Assembly: GCA_905221605.1 (NCBI GenBank)
Contig: CAJNDS010000291.1
Location: 850,560 to 914,559 of the forward strand
Reading direction: 5' to 3'
DNA length: 64,000 bases
Source of the DNA: Symbiodinium natans
Lineage: Eukaryota; Sar; Dinophyceae; Suessiales; Symbiodiniaceae
Part shown: in pieces, positions 47,001-56,500 of the stretch
Numbering within the stretch: the stretch's first letter is position 1
Layout of the letters: each line of letters begins with the position of its first letter
Made by a program: the position numbers and the translations under genes
The notes under the pieces: generated by a model
Told to the model about the DNA's origin: nothing
Seen by the model: the letters and a program-made list of their open reading frames with translations, nothing else
Databases searched by the model: none

Positions 47001-48097
47001 TTGCCTCTCACAAATCAGCTGACAAAAGCTCCTCAGTTGGGGAGAGGACCTTGCGGCAGCCGAAGGTACATCTTCCAAGAGGTGCGGCTGTGAAGAGCTG
47101 GAAGGTTCAAAAGTTTTGGAAATAAGCAGCCTAGGCACTAGGGGACTAGAGTGTAAGTACATTTCTTCCTGAAGCCGATATTCATATTTCGTTAGCCAGG
47201 CCGTGTAGCAATGCTATGGTGAAGGTAAGCGCGCGCCACGCCCGAAAGCTCTGCAGCTCTCGCCGTTTTGAGTCGAGTCCAAATCACGCTCGCGCCCAGA
47301 AGCGACGACGTGGCCACAGGTTTCGGGGGTGATTGTTTCTCACGTATCAACCAAGATCACATTGTAGTAAGAGTATAGTGACGAATTAAAGTGAGTATGG
47401 AAACCAAGATTTTTCCATCGTCCGACGTGACCAATCGGGCTCTCCTCGGTCCGTCGAGCGTTCTGTGACTTAATTGCGCTTTCCCGTCTGGTCCGTGAGC
47501 CGCTCCGTGTCAGGGAGTTCATTTGCTCCTGGACGGCTTGGCTTCGCGCGTTCGTTCTACGGGGATTTGGGCGAGATTTGGGCTGGCTCCTGGTAAAGTG
47601 CTGAAGCGTTGTCGCGTCTATTCGCTTTCATTCGCCTTTGGGCCCCTGGAGTAGTCCTGGATTGGGGAGTGAACTGAGTGAACTTGTTTCTTGCCTTGGC
47701 CAGGCAGAGTAGTCCCCCAGTGCAAGCAGCAGGCGCGTCATATCACGGCCCACGTCAGATCATCTTCCAAAGGAACGCTGAATTTGCTCTTATTGATCCA
47801 AACATTGGCCTGCTAGAACACGTGGCCTTGGCAGCTCCAGCAAGAGGGAGATCCATCCCCCAGCGGGGGACCCAGCAGGGCAGAGCTCTTTGAACCTTTG
47901 AGCCTTAGCAGTCCATGGGGCACTTGAGAATCTCCGACAAGCTTGCAGTAGCTGAGTAGCGGTCGCCCCGGTACCTTGCTGAGAATTGCCGAGGCAAGCG
48001 GCATGCGAAAGTGCGCGGCCGTCTGCTCAGGTGCGGCTCTGCAAGAATCGGGAATTGTTGGGGGTTTCATGAAGAAGCAGAAGCTGTTCCGGAGCCA
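44012..48097. other. Host DNA left of the copia element
   Basis: No family recognised. Possible exons: about 44162-44235 (KVAAAQVADLRLDCFRQVQL), about 45160-45330 (AEISKANMHLTNDTSEPGKS, ending LLAAHSFYC and a stop; the opposite strand is also open) and about 47703-47850 (GPRQIIFQRNAEFALIDPN). The stretch ends at AGCCA (48093-48097), the left target-site copy. Confidence 0.3.
44995..45030. repeat. 10-bp tandem repeat (GCGCACCATA)
   Basis: Nearly four exact copies in tandem. Confidence 0.9.
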
Positions 48098-48240
48098 TGT
48101 AGTTTTTCATGGAGGAATTACACTCCTTTTGCGAGCTGTGCATACCATCGCTTTACCCTCGACTGTGGCTCAAGTTGCCGATAAAAAGAGGCGTACTTAA
48201 CGGTTTATATGTTCCCTCATGTGCTGACCTGAAAACTTCA
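48098..48240 (+). repeat. 5' LTR
   Basis: 143 bp, TGTAG to TTCA, identical to the 3' LTR by eye. GATAAAAAGAGG at about 48179 could be a TATA-like element. TGGCTCAAG (48166-48174) matches the last nine bases of the dinoflagellate spliced leader, which may be coincidence. Confidence 0.97.
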
Positions 48241-48252
48241 GGTTATCAGCCG
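48241..48252 (+). promoter_or_regulatory. Primer binding site, initiator-Met-tRNA-like
   Basis: GGTTATCAGCCG directly follows the LTR. It is close to the TGGTATCAGAGC site used by many copia elements for initiator Met tRNA. Confidence 0.65.
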
Positions 48253-48266
48253 TAGAGTCTCACACG

Positions 48267-51200
48267 ATGGCTCTGCAGCTGCAAGATGGGACCATTGATC
48301 CCAATGCGCAACATGATCAGACTGCAACAACCAACTACCAACAGTTCAACCAGTACCGGGTACAGCAGCAGCTGATCATCGTGCAACAAAACGAGGATGC
48401 AGAGCGAGTTCGTATCGAAGCCGAACGCAGACATGCGGAAATCCTGGACATGGCTACAAGACAGGCCCGTGCAGAAATGGGAGAACTCGAGCAACACGCT
48501 GATGCCCAACATCGTGCACGGATTGAAGTCATCAGTGACCGCATGGACTTTGTGGTTCGTGAGCTACAACAACAACTACTGGAGACCAAGGCAGCACTAA
48601 GAGGTCGAACGGCGGAGCTTGACCAAGCCGCACAGGACGCACACACACTCAGGATGCACAATCTCGAGCTTGAGGCACGAGGTAACATGGTTCTCGAATC
48701 GGAAACTCGCCTCAGGACCCATCTCGAACAGAGTGAATTTTCCCTTGCTAACCTCAGGGTTGTGTACGATCAAAACAGGGAAACCCAACTGGAATTCTTA
48801 GGCAACGAATTTAGAGAGCAAATGCAGTATGAAGAGAACATGTTCACATATGCCATGCATGAAGAAGAGAGTGCATGTGATGTCTTGATTCAGGAGTTGG
48901 CTGAGTCGAACCAGCGTTTGATGGTTGAACTTGATGAGGCTAAGGCAACCGCTACAGCGTCATCTAGCCTGCCGAAAGGTGGTGCCGAGCACCAGCAGGC
49001 TGTTCCCATGGCCTCAGCACCTCCACCGGGTTTGAACACTGCCGAAGCAAGCCCCCCGCAAGGGGGTGCCGCATGCGGTAATGCACATGTCACGCATGCT
49101 GATTTGCCAAATCCGTTGCAGATTCCAGAGAGCATGAAGGGTCTCTTTGAGAGACGGCCCCAGAGGTTTAATCTGGGGGCATCTACTCCTGTTTCGCAAG
49201 CCCCTAATGAAGTGCATGAAGCGATTGCAAAAGCGCTCAAGGACTTTGCTACCAAGGATGAGACGAAACCTAAGACTAAGGAAGCCGAGACAGTGAAACT
49301 TCCGGATTTTCCCTCAGCGGAGACGTACAGATCGTGGAAGACGGCAGTGCGTGAGGCTGTTCGAGCAGCATCTGATCACCCTGATGAAGCATTTGCGTGG
49401 ATTCAGCAGGTGTACGCAAAGGGTGCGTCACTAGATAGCCTCAACGATGTAGGGAAATTCCTCACGCTAGACACCAAAATCCTTGCAGCATTGTCTAGGG
49501 TGGCAAAGGGCGAGCTTGCGAGACAAATACTCAACTACAAGGAGACGGAGGCCACCTGTGGTAGAGCAGTGAGAGGTAGGCAAGTGCTGTTAATGTTTGA
49601 AGCCTACTTTAAAACCAACGAAGAAGTTGGCTCCCTCTACTCGGTCGAAGACCTCTTGAAAGTGGCACTGATCAATGATGACCTCGCTACCTTCGTGCAT
49701 AACTGGGATTCAGTGATTGCTGGACTATCGCATCCTCCAGACGAAACCACTTTGCGAGACATATTCCTCCGTGAGCTTCGCAAGTCCCATCGTTTGAAGT
49801 ATGATCTCGACATTTACGATCGGGCTCGTGAGGGGACCCCTGAGCACACCTACAAGTTCCTCATGGAAAGCATCAAGAATCTCCTCACACGAGAACGAAT
49901 TAGGAAGAACAGGGACAAGATTGCTAAGGCCCATGGCGCAAAGTATGGTGCACCTGCCCCTCCTACCCCTGCGAAGCCGTCGGCGCCCGCTCCTTCGGAG
50001 CGACGACAGCCATCCAGAGGACGTCAGGGTAGGCAGGTTTGCATGTTGTTTCAGAAGGGTAAGTGTAAGTTTGGGGAGCGTTGCAAGTATGAACACACGA
50101 AAGACCCCAAAGCATCCTCAAGGGAGAGATCTCCCAACCGGCCTAAGTCAGGTTCTCGCGAGAGAGAGAAGAGCAACAGCAAAGATACCTCCAACATCCC
50201 ATGCGTATTTTATGCCAAGGGTACTTGCAGGAATGGGGACAAATGCAAGTTCTTGCACAAGGACAAGTCCGCATCGCCCTCTGTCCCGGCCAAGGCTAAG
50301 GCACGTGCACCCTCCCCGGCTAAGCGAAGGCCGAGCCGGAAGAAGAGGACAGAAGCTAAAGCAGCTGCCTGCTGCGTGTACGCCTTAGCCGCCCGAAAGG
50401 GTGAGCCGGATGGTAGGCATGCAGACACATGGCGTCTTGATGAGAAGTCACTCACGCTGTCTAGGGAACATGTTGTTCTGAGAAACAACTATTTTATTCC
50501 CCAAAGCTGCCCCGTTCCAGCATGGAGAATCAAGTCTGTTGCGAGCATCACCATGAAGCTGAAAACCGGCGAAGAGCAAACGTTACAGTACAATTGGAAA
50601 ACGTGCGACAAGCAAGCACCTCTGCCCAATTGGACGGGCGTTACGAGTTTCAAGCTGAAGCCTAAAGACATGAGTGTGTGTTTTGAAAGGCACCCTGAGA
50701 TACACCCAGTTGAAAGCGTCGGAGATGGTTGGAAATTTGTTCCCCATAAGCGCAAATGTGTGGCAAGGTTCAAAACCAATGCTGATTGCCCTATGTCCGA
50801 CCCTGGTGATCTTCAGTGTGCAGTCATCATCGCACAAAATCTTGAGGCCTCAGTGTACTCGGAACTCCATGGTGAAAAGACAAAATGCAAGCATCGCTGC
50901 TGCAAGCCTGATTTCGCTTGTCGGCATTGTGCAGCAGGAAACATAATGTCAGGAACTGCCGCTCCAGCGCGCAAGGAACTTCAGAGCTTGGACATCATTG
51001 CCGATACGGGAAGTGAAGAGGACCTTATCAGCTCTTCGGACTTGAGAAAGTGTTTCGAAGGGGTCGGTAGAAAAGTCGACGCAACGCCAGTCAACCTTCA
51101 CACGGCCAATGGCATCGTGGAGGCATCGTCCAGGACAGAAGTCGAGGTTCCGTCAATGAATGGCAGCCTGGAATTCGTGGAACTCCCGGATACCCCACCG

Positions 51201-51437
51201 GTTTGCTCTGTGGGAAAGAAGTGCATGCAGCAAGGGTACGGTTTTTACTGGCCTCCAGGGCAAGTTCCGTACTTCGTGAAGCCCGATGGCCAGAAGCTCA
51301 CTTGCACGCTACGGGGGAATGTTCCAGTGTTCAGCAGTATTGGGAATGATTCCGGACACCCAGCTGCTGTAGCGCATCGCGATGAAGGTGAACGAATGGC
51401 GCCCACCTGCTCCTTGCAGCAGGATTTTCACGCATAA
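48267..51437 (+). CDS. Copia gag with two CCCH zinc fingers and aspartic protease
   Basis: 1,056 codons from ATG 26 bases after the LTR to TAA. Residues about 20-235 are a long coiled coil. The gag core is at about 345-560 (FPSAETYRSWKTAVREAVRA, then LKYDLDIYDR). Two CCCH fingers follow: CMLFQKGKCKFGERCKYEH (about 592) and CVFYAKGTCRNGDKCKFLH (about 645). CCCH fingers replace the CCHC knuckle usual in copia gag. The protease shows IIADTGSEEDLISS (about 908), the DTG active site. A -1 shift near the 3' end enters the integrase frame. The ORF also holds three GNRA-type hairpins (48971, 49053, 50392). Confidence 0.93.
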   Translation: MALQLQDGTIDPNAQHDQTATTNYQQFNQYRVQQQLIIVQQNEDAERVRIEAERRHAEILDMATRQARAEMGELEQHADAQHRARIEVISDRMDFVVRELQQQLLETKAALRGRTAELDQAAQDAHTLRMHNLELEARGNMVLESETRLRTHLEQSEFSLANLRVVYDQNRETQLEFLGNEFREQMQYEENMFTYAMHEEESACDVLIQELAESNQRLMVELDEAKATATASSSLPKGGAEHQQAVPMASAPPPGLNTAEASPPQGGAACGNAHVTHADLPNPLQIPESMKGLFERRPQRFNLGASTPVSQAPNEVHEAIAKALKDFATKDETKPKTKEAETVKLPDFPSAETYRSWKTAVREAVRAASDHPDEAFAWIQQVYAKGASLDSLNDVGKFLTLDTKILAALSRVAKGELARQILNYKETEATCGRAVRGRQVLLMFEAYFKTNEEVGSLYSVEDLLKVALINDDLATFVHNWDSVIAGLSHPPDETTLRDIFLRELRKSHRLKYDLDIYDRAREGTPEHTYKFLMESIKNLLTRERIRKNRDKIAKAHGAKYGAPAPPTPAKPSAPAPSERRQPSRGRQGRQVCMLFQKGKCKFGERCKYEHTKDPKASSRERSPNRPKSGSREREKSNSKDTSNIPCVFYAKGTCRNGDKCKFLHKDKSASPSVPAKAKARAPSPAKRRPSRKKRTEAKAAACCVYALAARKGEPDGRHADTWRLDEKSLTLSREHVVLRNNYFIPQSCPVPAWRIKSVASITMKLKTGEEQTLQYNWKTCDKQAPLPNWTGVTSFKLKPKDMSVCFERHPEIHPVESVGDGWKFVPHKRKCVARFKTNADCPMSDPGDLQCAVIIAQNLEASVYSELHGEKTKCKHRCCKPDFACRHCAAGNIMSGTAAPARKELQSLDIIADTGSEEDLISSSDLRKCFEGVGRKVDATPVNLHTANGIVEASSRTEVEVPSMNGSLEFVELPDTPPVCSVGKKCMQQGYGFYWPPGQVPYFVKPDGQKLTCTLRGNVPVFSSIGNDSGHPAAVAHRDEGERMAPTCSLQQDFHA

Positions 51438-51453
51438 GCTGCCCGAAAGGGCA
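51425..51453 (+). promoter_or_regulatory. Candidate -1 frameshift region with GNRA hairpin at the gag/integrase junction
   Basis: TTTT (51425-51428) precedes the gag stop (TAA 51435-51437). The hairpin TGCCCGAAAGGGCA (51440-51453, 5-bp stem, GAAA loop) follows. The integrase frame is open from upstream of the stop through to 53584, so a -1 slip on the T run would fuse gag-protease to integrase. An ordinary indel is the alternative. Confidence 0.4.
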
Positions 51454-51577
51454 TGCCGCAGCAGCCGGACCACTTCCAGGAGCTCCAGACGGTGTAGTCC
51501 CGGTACCTGCGGCGGACGAGGGAGATCATCCACCATGGCTGGCAGAGATCCTAACCAAGGATCCCCCTCTTGAAGGC

Positions 51578-53584
51578 ATGAAGAAAGAGCAACTGTTGAA
51601 GGCTGGATGGGTTACTGTGAATGGTGATCCCCACGTCAAGGTTGCCCACAACCCAAAGACCTTCAGAACACCTGCACCTCGCTACCCCAAGTATCGAATT
51701 CGTTCCACCTGGGGATACAAAGATGGCGAGTGGAAGCAGCTGGAGAACAAGGTCAACATGGACGAGCTCGACGCCGTCTACGGGAAGGTACCTGAGGGTA
51801 CCAACATGACCATCACTGTCTTTACCATGCCCGATGGCGGTGAAGATGTGCCCGATAGCGACGTTGTGGTCCACATTCCAAAGTCGAAGAAGGACGAGGC
51901 GTCTCTAAGAGCTGAAGCGGAATCCGTGCAGCATCTTTTGAGTCATCGTCCAAAGAACCCTTTCTGTCCGGTATGTCAACGAGCCAAAATGTATGCTCCG
52001 CATGCCAGAAGAAAGGGAGGGTCTAGCACTGTGCACAGCAAGGGGTTCGGTGACCACATCACCATCGACCACATCATCACGAAGGACGCCAAGGACTACG
52101 GATTCGAAGGACAAACTGTAGCACATGTTGTGAAGGATGTCTTTACGAAGTTCCGTTATGTTTACCCGGCCGACAACAAAAGTGGTGAGCAGTGTTACGA
52201 AGATTTACTGCACTTTTTCGAGGTCGATGATAATGTTAAGGTTGTTTACTCAGACAACGCTCACGAGTTCGACTACGCGGTTAAGCAACTCCAAGCTAGG
52301 CACAACAAATCCAGGGAGTATGTGGATCAGAACAAAGCAGTGATCGAGCGTGAAATACGAACGATCTTGGAAGGTACGCGTGCCAATTTGGTACAATCTG
52401 GTTTACCTGATCAGTTCTGGCCACTTGCATCCCAACATCATGCTATTTCTTTGAACGTTAGTAAACGTCTTGACAACGGTTTAGTGCCATGGAATCAAAG
52501 GTTCGGGAGCGACTTCCAAGGGGTCCTTGTTCCCTTTGGGGCTAAGATTTTGTACTGGGCCGACCCCAAGCAGAAGCAGCCAAAAAGGTCAAAGTTTGCG
52601 GGGACGGGTATTGAAGGAATTTTCCTCGGGTATCATATCCAACCTGGCTTCGTCTTCAAGGAAGAGTACTTAGTTGCTCCTTTGCAGGGAATCAACGAGG
52701 CCATCGAGAATGACGACTTCAGGACTTTCAGGACCAAAAGGCTTGAACTCCTGGAAGGGAAGTTCCAGTTCCCATTGTCACAGGATCTTGAAGCTCTGGG
52801 AAACCAGAAGCCGCCCGAACTCGATGATCAACATCACAACGCCGTTGAAGAAAGAAACCCGCATCAAGAAGAAGAGGATTTCGAAGGGGGAGTGGGGCCG
52901 CTCGATGAAGGAGATCGGCCATTAGGAGGGTCATCAAGGGACGACATTGTCTATCCTGCACGATATGATCCTCTAGATGATGTGCCCTTCTCAGTCCGTG
53001 AGAGACTGGCACCTGCGACTCCATCATTCAAAACAAAAGACGGAATCGGCATTCCGTATGGCTATCGCTGGGATGGGGAGAGACTGATCAAGCAAAAAGG
53101 CCTTTCCTCGCTTCCGGGCGTTCAAGCTAGAGTATGGAGCAAGCTGACCGTCGAAGAAAAGCACAAAGCGCTTGCAGAACATCAAGCTTCAAAGCAAGCC
53201 AAGGTCGACGAGGACTACAACCAGGCGATAAAGCACGTTCCAGCAATGCCGGTGTTGTATGGGAAACCCGAGGACCACCGAAAGAAAATGTGTTCCCTCT
53301 ACGAGTCTAAGCTCCTGGAGATTGCCCAGGACATGTACGCGGTCGTGGCCAAGATCCTGTCTGCGAAGGAGATTGAATCCAGTCCCGAAGCGCAGGCTGC
53401 CCTCGACAAAGAGTGGAAGAAGCTTGTTGATAAGGGTTGTTGGGTAGAGAAACGAGTGAGAGAGTACGACTCCGTTGCGGCAGAAGCACGAAAAACCAAT
53501 GAGAAAGTGCACTTCGAAGGAGAACGACCCGAACCGCCGTTACAAGGGTCGGTCAGTGTTTCAGGGCAACAAGGTCTTGGATGA
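51578..53584 (+). CDS. Copia integrase
   Basis: The first ATG is at 51578, but the frame is open from before 51434 (WLAEILTKDPPLEGM precedes the ATG), so a frameshift product is likely. A zinc-binding HHCC-like part ends FCPVCQRAKM (about 128). The catalytic core has the first Asp in ITIDHI (about 161), the second in VYSDNAHEF (about 224) and the Glu in AVIEREI (about 256). IFLGYHIQPG (about 350) is the usual copia segment downstream of integrase. An acidic linker and a lysine-rich helical part lead to RT. The frame overlaps the RT frame at 53475-53584, and passing between them needs a +1 shift near 53505-53535. Confidence 0.9.
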   Translation: MKKEQLLKAGWVTVNGDPHVKVAHNPKTFRTPAPRYPKYRIRSTWGYKDGEWKQLENKVNMDELDAVYGKVPEGTNMTITVFTMPDGGEDVPDSDVVVHIPKSKKDEASLRAEAESVQHLLSHRPKNPFCPVCQRAKMYAPHARRKGGSSTVHSKGFGDHITIDHIITKDAKDYGFEGQTVAHVVKDVFTKFRYVYPADNKSGEQCYEDLLHFFEVDDNVKVVYSDNAHEFDYAVKQLQARHNKSREYVDQNKAVIEREIRTILEGTRANLVQSGLPDQFWPLASQHHAISLNVSKRLDNGLVPWNQRFGSDFQGVLVPFGAKILYWADPKQKQPKRSKFAGTGIEGIFLGYHIQPGFVFKEEYLVAPLQGINEAIENDDFRTFRTKRLELLEGKFQFPLSQDLEALGNQKPPELDDQHHNAVEERNPHQEEEDFEGGVGPLDEGDRPLGGSSRDDIVYPARYDPLDDVPFSVRERLAPATPSFKTKDGIGIPYGYRWDGERLIKQKGLSSLPGVQARVWSKLTVEEKHKALAEHQASKQAKVDEDYNQAIKHVPAMPVLYGKPEDHRKKMCSLYESKLLEIAQDMYAVVAKILSAKEIESSPEAQAALDKEWKKLVDKGCWVEKRVREYDSVAAEARKTNEKVHFEGERPEPPLQGSVSVSGQQGLG

Positions 53585-56500
53585 GAACTCTGATCATGCT
53601 CTCTTCGCAGAGATGTCGAGCAGTCCTGCTTCTATGGAGGCGGGCAAAATATTGGATGTCTTTGGATCTCAGCCCGGCTTCTCGATTCAGCAAGCGGACG
53701 CACGACAGGCGTATACGCAGGCTCTCTTCACTGGGGTTGAAACTTGGGTAAGGCTCCCTCGCAATAGATGGCCAAAAGGCTGGAGGTCTATGAAGGACCC
53801 GGTCGTTCCCCTGAAGTTGGCTCTTTATGGGCACCCAGATTCAGGGGGGATATGGGAACGTCATTGCGAGACTGAGCTCAAGAAGGTGGGATTCGAGCCT
53901 GTGCTCACTGACATCTGGAAGAGCGTGTTCTACAACGCCGATTTGGAGCTCTTAATGGTTATTTATGTTGACGACTTTAAACTCGCTGGACCCACGAAGA
54001 ACATCCAGAAAGGCTGGGAATCTATTGCAACAGTAATAGACATGGATCCCGCTGAGGTGATTGGACGTTACTTCGGATGTCAACACATCGAGGAAAAGAA
54101 CGTCACGCTTTCCAAAGAGCACCATCCTTTTCACTATGTCTTCGAACCCGAAAATGAAACTGCAGCCCCAGCTAAGATTGCTGAGGACAGGTGGGACGTA
54201 ATCCCGGAAGTCATGCTTGCAGTTCGGCACCATAGCTATCCCAGAAAGAGGTTGTATATGCCCACTGAAGAAGATGTTCAGATGTTCCCTACGATTGGAC
54301 CTCAAAGATACACCTTTCAGGCTGCAGATGGGGTGACAGAAGAACACCAAGACAATATGAACATCGCTAGGGACAAATGCTTCAAACAGTGGTGGACAGG
54401 TACGACGTACTTCGACCTCGCTGCCCGGGGGCCTGAAGAGTTCGGTCTGGCTGTTGCAGCTGCCCGAAAGGGTAAGTCGGTTCGAAACAAGGCCGAGGCA
54501 AAGAAGGAGGTCAAACAGAACAAGTTCGTTACTCTTTCAAGGGATCAGGAGGACAAGCCGGGCTCTATGACTAAACCGGTTACAAGAATCACCTGTGACA
54601 TGAAGGATTTCTTGCATTCTTGTGTGGATCGCTACTGTGAATTGGCAAAGGTGGATCGTAGCTCGTTGAAGTCAGTGAGCACACCATTCCATGAACTTCG
54701 GACTGCCACTCCTATCGTCAACGAAACGGAGAAGACAGGGCGGCTCCAACCTATTGCAAGTAAGGTCCTCATGAAAATCCTGTTTGCTGCAAGAATGGCA
54801 CGATGGGATCTTTTACGAGCAACCCAATCCTTGGCCTCGCGAGTCACAAAATGGAGTCCAGATTGTGATCTAGCATTACATCGTCTTGTATCGTACATCA
54901 ATTCCTCTATCGACCTCACTATGAGTGGGTTTATTGGGGATTCGATACATGATTGCAGGCTCTGGCTTTTTAGCGACGCTGACTTCGCAGGTGAGTATGA
55001 TTCAAAATCTACTACTGGATGTGCTCTGTTTCTGGTGGGCCCGAACACGTACTACCCCATCAATGCCTTCAGTAAGAAACAAACGTCCATAACAATGAGC
55101 TCTACCGAGTCTGAAGTGGTGTCGGCTAATCAGGGTGTACGCGCCCAAGGTCTTCCAAGCCTCAGCCTCTGGTACTTCCTTTGGCGCGGCAAAGCCGACC
55201 GCGAGGTTGGGCCGAGGGCTGAGATGAAGTCTACGAGCAATTCTTTTGTGGCACGCATAGACCCTGAACTTGATGAGATTCGGTATGGCACTACCAGACC
55301 CGATGGCATGTCTATTGCAGATATCAATGGTTTGCACGTTCAGCTTCCCAAATGTTTTCAGATTAGGCATTTGGAAGACAACCAAGCGACCATTACTCTG
55401 CTGTTATCAGGGCGTGCAGGTGTGCTTCGACATACAGATCGCACACAAAAGGTTAGCTTCGGATGGCTCCGTCAGCAATATGAAGAAGGACATTTTCGCC
55501 TCCTCAATGTTGACACCAGCGAGCAAGTTGCAGACGTGTTCACAAAGCCTTTTACGGAGCGAACAAAATGGATACATGCGTTGAAGCTCATTGCTCACAC
55601 CTACAAGTCGGTCGACCCTCAAGCCGGAAGAAATTCCGTGTCGAAATCTGTTCCCGCTGCTCCGAAGTCGGTGTGCATTACCACAGAGCAACTGGAACAC
55701 GTTGCAAAACTGCTTCGCCGAGCTGATCGCTATGATTTCGAAGATTTCGAGCAGGTCGCCGAAATGATGTACGACAACCTTCGTATGTCGAGCTCAAGAC
55801 TTCGCAGTGTTGTTCGTTCCGGCACCGAGTTGGCTCCCAAATACTTCGTGTTTGGGCTGTGGACACATGGTGGGTGCTTCGGCCTAACAAAGCGTACTGG
55901 CCAAATGTCCCAACTGTGCCGCTACATAAATGGTTTCATCCGCAAGCACGCTCCAAAGCATTTTACCTGGACTTCGTTTGTCATCAATTTTATGGGCAGG
56001 GCTGGCGTTCACAGCGACAAGTTTAATCTCAGAGGCAGCCAAAACTGGTCCTTCGGCTTCGGTCCCTATCAGGGGGGCGAGCTCTGGGTGGAGGATCCCG
56101 ACCAAAGAATGGACGCTTTCACTGACAAAGACGGTAAGACCTGGCTTGGCCGTAACCTTCAAACTTGTCGAAAACCCGTGCTCCTAAACCCTCACCTTCG
56201 ACATGCTGTCCAACCCTTTACAGGAAACAGGCATTCTCTCATTGCCTACTCATCAGGGGGGTGGACAAAGCTGGGTGACGATGACAAGCAACTCCTACAA
56301 GACACTGATTTTAGGACGCCCCGGGCTCAGTTGAAACATGCGTGCGTTTGTTCATGTGCATCCCCTCACGATGAGGGGGGTAAAAATTGTCCCAAAACCA
56401 CTCCCGAAACGGTCGCGTCGGTTTTGCGCGCATCGATCGGGAACGCACAAACATACACCACGTGCACAAGTGCTTCGGTTGAGCCTGCTGGACCGACTCT

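Noticed and set aside
48966-49070. Hairpins at 48972 and 49053 as full members of the GNRA family
   Set aside because: Stem and flanks differ from the strict consensus, so I list them only as related copies.
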